From the NCBI GenBank assembly GCA_002311335.1, contig DBZX01000020.1, forward strand, positions 11,017 through 22,698: DNA of 11,682 nucleotides, written 5' to 3'. Under the pieces are notes generated by a model that saw nothing but the letters and a program-made list of their open reading frames with translations, did no database searches and was not told the DNA's origin. The position numbers and the translations under genes were made by a program. This DNA comes from a bacterium UBP10_UBA1149. Its GTDB lineage: Bacteria; Desulfobacterota; Binatia; UBA1149. Position 1 is the first letter of the stretch, and every line of letters starts with the position of its first letter. Of the stretch, positions 6,967-11,682 are shown piece by piece.

Positions 6967-9180
6967 GTGTTAGAAGATAACGCACACTACTACCAGGGAC
7001 CTGCCCGCCGATTACTCGCCCACGCTGCCGTCGCGCTGGTGTGCGTGGCCCCGCTCTGCCCGTCCAGTGCAGAAGCAACGGATTACCCGCGCCCGCTGGT
7101 AACCATAACCCGCACTGACAATCCACCCGTAATAGACGGCCACCTGGACGACGCCACGTGGCAGGACGCCGCCGTCATCGACAGCTTCCGACAGGTTGAG
7201 CCGGTCGAGGGTGCTGATCCCAGCGAGCGCACGGTGGCCTACCTCGCCTACGATGACGACAACATCTACATAGGCGTGCGCTGCTTCGACAGCGAGCCGG
7301 AAAAGATAGTCGCGCACCAGTTGGTCAAAGACTCCTTCCTGCTGAGCGAGGCGCGCATAAACGTGATGCTCGACACCCTGTTCGATCGACGCAACGCCTA
7401 CCTGTTCCAGGTCACTCCCCTCGGCACCAGCAGCGAAGGACGGGCCGAAAACCAGACCACTTACCGGCACGAGTGGGACGCGATCTGGTCGGCAGACTCG
7501 ATCATTGACGAGCACGGCTGGTCGACCGAAATGGCGATTCCTTTCAAGAGCGTGAGCCTGGACGCCGACTCGACACGCTGGGGCCTCGAAATCGAACGCC
7601 ACATCCGCCGCCGCAAAGAGAAAATAAAGTGGGGTTCGATCTCGCAGTCCTACAGCATCACCGACCCCGCCAATTACGGAACCATGGAGGGGTTGGAGGG
7701 AATACAGCAGGGATTGGGCCTGGACATACAGCCCTCGCTGGCGATGAGCAGCCGCTGGAACGCGGCGGCCGGCGATGCCGACCTGGCCATGGAGCCCTCG
7801 GTCGACGTGTTTTACCGGGTGACGCCTTCAATGACGGCTGCGTTCACGGCCAACACTGATTTTTCCGACGCCGATGTCGACCTGAGGCAAACCAACCTGA
7901 CGCGCTTCTCGTTGTTCTTTCCCGAGACCAGGGATTTCTTTATCGAGGACGCAGGGGTCTTCGAGTTCGGAGGCCTCAAGCAGAACGGTACGCCGTTTTT
8001 CTCCCGCCGAATCGGACTTGACGCCGACGCCCAGCCGGTCGACCTTGTTGTTGGTGCCAAGCTCGCCGGTCACGTCGGGCCCTGGGACCTGGGCCTGCTC
8101 GACGTCGTGGTAGGAGATTCGGCGCAGGTCGACTCAAAAAACCTCACCGTGGCCAGGGCGACGCGCGACCTCGGCAGCAAATCGCGAGCCGGCTTCATTG
8201 CCACTCACGGCGACCCGTTGAGCGACGGCGACAACACGCTGGCGGGCCTGGACTACCGCTACCGCGACAGCCGTGTCGCCGGTGACCAGGTGCTGGTGGC
8301 CAGGGCCTGGGCCCAGAAAAGCTGGACCGATCCACCGACCGGCGAACCACCTGTCGGCGACAAGGAACTGGCCTGGGGCGTATCGGTTGACTGGCCCAAC
8401 GATCGCTGGAACGCCGGGGCATCGGTTGCCGAACTGCAGGAAGACTTCCTGCCTGCGCTGGGTTTCGCCAACCGCACCGGCATTCGCGACTACCGTGCAA
8501 ACCTCAGGTATCGACACCGCCCTGGCAGTGGTCCTATTCGCCACGTCGACAGTGGATTCACGGCGCGAACGGTGACCGACACCGGCGATAAGCTGGAAAG
8601 CGTCCAAGTAGACGTTGACTATCTCGTCCTCAGCAACCAGGCCGGCGACAAGCTCAGCTTCGCGTGGTCGTTTCTCGAAGAAGACACCAGCGAGCCCTTT
8701 GAGATAGTCGTGGGCACCATCATCCCGCCCGGTGACTACCGCTACCAGCGGCCGGCGGTGCGCCTCGACACCAGCCCAACGCGACCGGTGGCGGGCAAGC
8801 TTCACGTCAAGTGGGGTGAGTTCTATTCAGGGAACATGGTCAACACCGCGGCCGTGCTGGAATTGCGCCCCTCGCCGCATTTCTTCCTGTCCTGGGAACA
8901 CCAGTACATAGACGCGCAGCTTCCCGAGGGCGACTTCAGCATCCACCTGTCACGACTCGGTTTCGACGTGAACCCGTCAACGCGGGTTAGTTGGCGCAAC
9001 CTCGTGCAGTGGGACAACCAGGGCGACCAGCCGACGCTTAACAGCCGGTTGCGCTGGATTCCCGAACCCGGGCGAGAGCTGTCGCTGGTGGCCAACCAGG
9101 CCTGGGACAAGTCGGGCAGTTCGTTCACAACAACGACAGCCGACTACACGCTTCGCCTGTCGTGGACCCAGCGTTACTGA
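6967..9180 (+). CDS. Exported outer-membrane protein: CBM9-like domain plus DUF5916-type beta-barrel
   Basis: 737 residues. GTG at 6967 is the first start codon in a frame that opens at 6892. It is also needed to give a signal peptide: RR at 14-15, hydrophobic stretch about 16-31, likely cleavage after AEA (35-37). Residues about 43-235 resemble the CBM9-like domain of DUF5916 proteins: PPVIDGHLDDATWQDA, then AYLAYDDDNIYIGVRCFD and GWSTEMAIPFKSV. From about 245 the protein becomes an amphipathic strand-rich barrel, including the family block around 308-335 with LFFPETRDFFIEDAG. The last residues, TLRLSWTQRY, end in an aromatic residue as expected for barrel insertion by the BAM machinery. Family knowledge: role not firmly established; members sit in the outer membrane and often neighbour uptake or polymer-utilisation genes. 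No substrate is implied here. It appears monocistronic, followed by a hairpin 11 bases after the stop. The Shine-Dalgarno is poor. Confidence 0.85.
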   Translation: MLEDNAHYYQGPARRLLAHAAVALVCVAPLCPSSAEATDYPRPLVTITRTDNPPVIDGHLDDATWQDAAVIDSFRQVEPVEGADPSERTVAYLAYDDDNIYIGVRCFDSEPEKIVAHQLVKDSFLLSEARINVMLDTLFDRRNAYLFQVTPLGTSSEGRAENQTTYRHEWDAIWSADSIIDEHGWSTEMAIPFKSVSLDADSTRWGLEIERHIRRRKEKIKWGSISQSYSITDPANYGTMEGLEGIQQGLGLDIQPSLAMSSRWNAAAGDADLAMEPSVDVFYRVTPSMTAAFTANTDFSDADVDLRQTNLTRFSLFFPETRDFFIEDAGVFEFGGLKQNGTPFFSRRIGLDADAQPVDLVVGAKLAGHVGPWDLGLLDVVVGDSAQVDSKNLTVARATRDLGSKSRAGFIATHGDPLSDGDNTLAGLDYRYRDSRVAGDQVLVARAWAQKSWTDPPTGEPPVGDKELAWGVSVDWPNDRWNAGASVAELQEDFLPALGFANRTGIRDYRANLRYRHRPGSGPIRHVDSGFTARTVTDTGDKLESVQVDVDYLVLSNQAGDKLSFAWSFLEEDTSEPFEIVVGTIIPPGDYRYQRPAVRLDTSPTRPVAGKLHVKWGEFYSGNMVNTAAVLELRPSPHFFLSWEHQYIDAQLPEGDFSIHLSRLGFDVNPSTRVSWRNLVQWDNQGDQPTLNSRLRWIPEPGRELSLVANQAWDKSGSSFTTTTADYTLRLSWTQRY

Positions 9181-9190
9181 TCCCGCTGGA

Positions 9191-9224
9191 GCTGACCCCG
9201 TTTTCAAACGAAGCCGGGGTCAGC
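9191..9224 (+). terminator. Long hairpin after the outer-membrane protein gene; terminator or REP-like element
   Basis: GCTGACCCCG (9191-9200) pairs perfectly with CGGGGTCAGC (9215-9224). After one mismatch the stem continues with T9202-G9213, T9203-A9212, T9204-A9211 and C9205-G9210, closing an AAAC tetraloop. It starts 11 bases after the stop codon, a usual place for a terminator, but no T-run follows. The GGGGTCAG core resembles REP-like palindromes that occur in many copies next to genes in proteobacterial genomes, so a mobile REP-type repeat is an alternative. Confidence 0.55.
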
Positions 9225-9250
9225 CCAGTGACCCTGCTGCGGTACAAGCC

Positions 9251-9290
9251 GTCCCCCCCAACCCCCTCAGCCCCCCCCCGCATGGGGGAC
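9251..9290. other. C-tract cluster, G-quadruplex potential on the minus strand
   Basis: Runs of 7 C (9253-9259), 5 C (9262-9266) and 9 C (9271-9279) lie within 27 bases, then GGGGG at 9284-9288. The minus strand therefore has enough closely spaced G-runs for a quadruplex. Alternatively GTCCCCC (9251-9257) can pair with GGGGGAC (9284-9290), or CCCCC 9275-9279 with GGGGG over a 4-base loop. Homopolymer runs like this are also prone to sequencing error and slippage. Confidence 0.4.
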
Positions 9291-9363
9291 AAAAAGAGAA
9301 AAAAACTATACGCGGACGGAAAAAACGCGGGAAAATCGTTGACAGAAATCGTGCTTACGTGGG

Positions 9364-9426
9364 AGGCTATCCATTGCTGGGACGTAGAGCTCGGTTTGTG
9401 GAAACCAACTGAGGGGGGAGCTTCCC
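9364..9426 (+). promoter_or_regulatory. Structured 5' leader of the Cys-rich protein gene, possible riboswitch-like element with hidden Shine-Dalgarno
   Basis: Hairpin 1: GCT (9366-9368) pairs with AGC (9388-9390) and CCA (9371-9373) with TGG (9378-9380), framing GGGACGTAGAGC (9379-9390). This resembles the GGGACGCAAAGCC core of class I cyclic-di-GMP (GEMM) riboswitches at 10 of 13 positions, and AGGCTATCCATT resembles the matching 5' strand. Hairpin 2: GGTTT (9393-9397) with AAACC (9402-9406). The Shine-Dalgarno GAGGGGGGAG (9411-9420) is partly folded by GGGA (9416-9419) with TCCC (9423-9426), directly against the GTG. The 3' half of the GEMM fold and its GNRA tetraloop are not evident, so the riboswitch class is speculative. 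The structure and occluded ribosome site are seen in the sequence. Confidence 0.3.
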
Positions 9427-11682
9427 GTGTATAAAGTACTTGTAGTTAAAACAACGCTGTCATCGTGGACAGGGTTTGCCGTCGGTTTATTGCCGTTACC
9501 CGAGGTTTATCACTCGGCGGTGAAGGTCTATAACAGGAGCGGTCCTGTTCCAGGGCGTAACAGGCGTCGGCTTCTTGGTCCGCTTTCTATCTTCAATACA
9601 CTTCCCGAAGTCCGACTGTCCCCGGCCGTCTGTTCTCTTTTTGCCTTTGTCTTCGGGATCTTCTTGTTCGCAAGCCCCGCTGGTGCGGCCTGCGGCTCAG
9701 AAAATTGCGTGGGTTCGGATGCCTGCAAGGATCAAAGTAACATCGGAAATGCGTGCCCGACCGGAGCAGGTTCTTTTTGCGCGATAGTATGCGACGGCGG
9801 GGCCTCCTGCTCGGGAAGCGCACAGTTCACTTCGGCGAGCGAAAGCGGCCACATCCTTTGCACGGGAACAGATGCCTGCAAGGATGCCACCATCAATCTC
9901 CAGGCAGGCGCGGACACGAGCCAGTGGAAGATCACCTGCGACGGAGGCACCGCTTGTTCGGGTTTGAATTTCGGCGGAGTGGGAACCTGCTCCGGAGCTT
10001 CTTGCCCAGCTTGTCCACCACTGCCGGGCAAAACTTACACCTACGACGGGATCACCAGCCCCTCGGCTACCTTCACGGCCGAAGATGGTGAAATAGACCA
10101 ACCCGATTCGACCATTTCCAATGGCACCTTCAGCGCCCGGCGCGACACCATCGGCGGTTGGAGCCTGTTCTCCGAAGCATCCACGGCCGAGTACGCCAAC
10201 CTGGTTGGTTCGGATGACTCCCGATACCAGACCGCAGACCCTAATTCCGGCGACAACGCTGCCATAATTTTTGAGTTATACCTGGACGAAAATGCCTCCG
10301 ACATCACCGAGATAACGGTTTCAGCTGAAATAGGCAGGAACGATTCGCGAGATTTCGGCTGGGTCTACCTGTGGAACTACACCACCGGCTCCTACACGAT
10401 AATAGGCTCCGATACAGGCACGAACGACGCTGTTATCAGTAAAACTATAAGCATTGATGCCGATCAATACGTCCATGCCACGACAAGCCAGGTTACGGTG
10501 TTCGTGGTCAACGAAGATGTGAGCGATTGGATCAGGGTCGACAACATCAGCGTAACAGTCGACGGCCCCTGCATCTCAGGAGCAGACGGCAGCGCCTGCG
10601 ATGACGGCCTGTTCTGCAACGGCTCCGACACGTGCAGCGGCGGCAGTTGCAGCAACCACGCCGGCGACCCGTGCAGCGGGGGTAGCGAATGTAACGCCAC
10701 TTGCGACGAGGCGGCCAATAACTGCTTTGACACGGTCAACACGCCCTGCTCCGACGATGCCATCACGTGCACCACCGACGTGTGCGACGGTGCCGGTACT
10801 TGCGGACACATCGATGCGAGCGCCCAGGCTGGCGGTTGCGGCGAAGACGGCACCTACCGTTGCGACGACTCCGACGATCCTGGCGGCCCCAGCAGTTTTA
10901 CTTACGAAGACATCGCCTCCAGCGGCACGGCGCTTAACCTGGCAGATGACGGTGCTTCCACCGAGGCACTGGGTTTTACATTCAGCTTTTACGGCACCGA
11001 TTACACGTTGCTGAGCGTCTGCGCGAACGGCCTGTTTTCCTTTACCAACACCGCCTGCCCCTTCGCTGCCGTTGCTATCCCCAACGCCGCTGCCCCGAAT
11101 GCGGCGATCATGGCCTTTGCCGAGGATCTGAACCCGACCCTGGGCGGAACCATACATTACGAAACACTAGGCTCTTCACCGCAGCGGCGCTTCATCGTGC
11201 AGTTTACCAACATACAGCACTTCGGTGGTGGCTCGGCCGTGAGTTTTCAACTCGTGCTGTTCGAAGGCGCCAACAATATAGAGGTGAGATACCTGTCTGC
11301 TGTCCCCGACGGGGACACTCACTCCATCGGCATTGAAAACGCGGCAGGATCCGACGGCATACAGGTCGTAAACGGGGACCCGGGCACGCTTACCAACTTC
11401 ACTATGCGCTACGACACGGGCGTAGCTTGTGACGACGGCAACACGTGCACCTTCCATGATATATGCGTTTCCTCGGTGTGCGGCGGGACCGCAAACACCC
11501 CCGTGGCCACCAGCTGCGGCGACGGCAGCGACACCGAGTGTACCAATCCCGACACCTGCGACGGCAGTGGCAGCTGCCTGGCTAACGACGAGACCCTGGG
11601 ATTTACCTGCGGCAGCGCCAGCGACACCGAATGCACCAATCCTGATACCTGCGATGGTGCGGGCTCCTGCGACGTCAACGAC
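9427..11682 (+). CDS. Large secreted Cys-rich multidomain repeat protein, 3' truncated by the window edge
   Basis: One frame stays open from the in-frame TAG at 9385 to the window end, giving 752 codons from GTG 9427. That start is chosen for the GAGGGGGGAG six bases upstream; the frame has no ATG before 11110 (residue 562). Residues 1-63 form a basic extension, 64-87 a hydrophobic export segment ending ASPAGA, with likely cleavage after 87. Then: about 90-198, a Cys-rich region with two related units (DACKD at 98-102 and 149-153); 202-379, a beta-rich domain of the jelly-roll type by appearance; 382-479, Cys-rich repeats such as CDDGLFCNGSDTC; 491-664, a domain with the GFTFSFYGTDYTLLSVCANG and RRFIVQFTN pattern of nidogen-like or bacterial adhesin/sorting-associated modules; from 668, further Cys repeats including two CTNPDTCDG units. 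I count 43 Cys in about 665 mature residues, implying many disulfides and export. A surface or matrix role is inferred; the C-terminal anchor, if any, lies outside. Not homologous to anything I can name by gene symbol. Confidence 0.85.
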   Translation, partial: MYKVLVVKTTLSSWTGFAVGLLPLPEVYHSAVKVYNRSGPVPGRNRRRLLGPLSIFNTLPEVRLSPAVCSLFAFVFGIFLFASPAGAACGSENCVGSDACKDQSNIGNACPTGAGSFCAIVCDGGASCSGSAQFTSASESGHILCTGTDACKDATINLQAGADTSQWKITCDGGTACSGLNFGGVGTCSGASCPACPPLPGKTYTYDGITSPSATFTAEDGEIDQPDSTISNGTFSARRDTIGGWSLFSEASTAEYANLVGSDDSRYQTADPNSGDNAAIIFELYLDENASDITEITVSAEIGRNDSRDFGWVYLWNYTTGSYTIIGSDTGTNDAVISKTISIDADQYVHATTSQVTVFVVNEDVSDWIRVDNISVTVDGPCISGADGSACDDGLFCNGSDTCSGGSCSNHAGDPCSGGSECNATCDEAANNCFDTVNTPCSDDAITCTTDVCDGAGTCGHIDASAQAGGCGEDGTYRCDDSDDPGGPSSFTYEDIASSGTALNLADDGASTEALGFTFSFYGTDYTLLSVCANGLFSFTNTACPFAAVAIPNAAAPNAAIMAFAEDLNPTLGGTIHYETLGSSPQRRFIVQFTNIQHFGGGSAVSFQLVLFEGANNIEVRYLSAVPDGDTHSIGIENAAGSDGIQVVNGDPGTLTNFTMRYDTGVACDDGNTCTFHDICVSSVCGGTANTPVATSCGDGSDTECTNPDTCDGSGSCLANDETLGFTCGSASDTECTNPDTCDGAGSCDVND
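9718..9960 (+). repeat. Two related Cys-rich units inside the secreted protein
   Basis: GATGCCTGCAAGGAT occurs identically at 9718-9732 and 9871-9885, 153 bases (51 codons) apart. The encoded units share a pattern: G(S/T)DACKD, a variable stretch, then (I)xCDGG(A/T)xCSG. The first ends near CDGGASCSG and the second near CDGGTACSG. This suggests duplication of one exported Cys-rich module, with the second copy diverged in the middle. Confidence 0.6.
11515..11682 (+). repeat. Tandem 93-base (31-residue) Cys repeats, cut by the window edge
   Basis: Unit 1 spans 11515-11607 and unit 2 starts at 11608, reaching the window end after 75 bases. Both encode CGxxSDTECTNPDTCDGxGSC; 20 of 25 aligned residues are identical by my count. 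Each unit has four Cys. The array probably continues beyond the window. Related four-Cys units are seen less regularly at 10570-10863 and 11428-11481. Confidence 0.75.

Larger units (their letters stand above)
9181..9426 (+). other. 246-base structured non-coding region
   Basis: No credible gene lies between the outer-membrane protein stop and the GTG at 9427. The stretch holds a long hairpin (9191-9224), a run of C-tracts with a matching G-tract (9251-9290), A-rich sequence (9291-9340), and a folded leader with two hairpins and a Shine-Dalgarno (9364-9426). A TTGACA (9339-9344) is a perfect -35 match, but no -10 follows at 16-18 bases, so the promoter of the downstream gene is unassigned. 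A 90-codon open frame (9162-9434) runs through it but starts inside the previous gene and has a composition unlike a protein. Confidence 0.7.

Noticed and set aside
9339..9367. TTGACA as a sigma70 promoter for the Cys-rich protein gene
   Set aside because: The -35 is perfect, but no -10 lies 16-18 bases downstream (the sequence there is G-rich), and it would start transcription inside or after the folded leader.
9162..9434. 90-codon plus-strand frame across the intergenic region
   Set aside because: Begins inside the outer-membrane protein gene, translates the C-runs and leader structure, and has no Shine-Dalgarno. A shorter version from the ATG at 9282 is no better.
10576..11157. 193-codon minus-strand frame rich in Val, Ala and Gly
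   Set aside because: Shadow of the Cys-repeat frame, whose regular Cys spacing marks the plus strand as coding.
11515..11682. Tandem repeats as a CRISPR array
   Set aside because: The repeats are in frame, continuous with no spacers, and encode a regular Cys pattern.

Overview
The window reads as high-GC DNA from a Gram-negative bacterium. Long antisense open frames lie opposite every real gene, which is typical of high GC. There is an outer-membrane beta-barrel protein of the DUF5916 type and a large secreted Cys-rich repeat protein of the kind common in uncultured deltaproteobacterial-type lineages (Myxococcota, Desulfobacterota, Binatota and relatives). The lineage is inferred from gene style only; the window has no rRNA, tRNA or phylogenetic marker.

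Layout. (1) 1-3032, plus strand: a compact acyl-CoA gene run. It holds the 3' part of a short-chain dehydrogenase, an HMG-CoA-synthase-like domain fused to a zinc-ribbon/OB-fold (DUF35) domain, and a thiolase whose start overlaps the previous stop by one base. (2) 3049-6826, minus strand: a single-chain biotin-dependent acyl-CoA carboxylase (biotin carboxylase, biotin carrier and carboxyltransferase in one polypeptide), followed 25 bases later by a small four-helix membrane protein with a very strong ribosome binding site. The two blocks converge, and both stop codons sit in one hairpin (3030-3051). (3) 6827-6966: a divergent promoter region. (4) 6967-9180, plus strand: an exported CBM9-like plus beta-barrel outer-membrane protein. 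(5) 9181-9426: a structured non-coding stretch with a REP/terminator-like hairpin, a C-tract with G-quadruplex potential on the minus strand, and a folded leader just before the next start. (6) 9427 to the window end, plus strand: at least 752 codons of an open, ATG-poor frame encoding a secreted multidomain Cys-rich repeat protein cut by the window edge.

How the genes may work together. The thiolase next to an HMGCS-like/DUF35 fusion recalls the archaeal thiolase-DUF35-HMGCS complex and the SCP2-thiolase/DUF35 pairs of steroid degraders. Here, however, the HMGCS-like half seems to lack the catalytic Glu, Cys and His. With the dehydrogenase and the carboxylase this suggests acyl-CoA condensation or cleavage chemistry on an unknown substrate. 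The right half is envelope and surface biology with no evident link to the left half.

The items most worth following are the apparently non-canonical HMGCS-like/DUF35/thiolase module, and the Cys-rich surface protein with its unusual leader, GTG start and long N-terminal extension.
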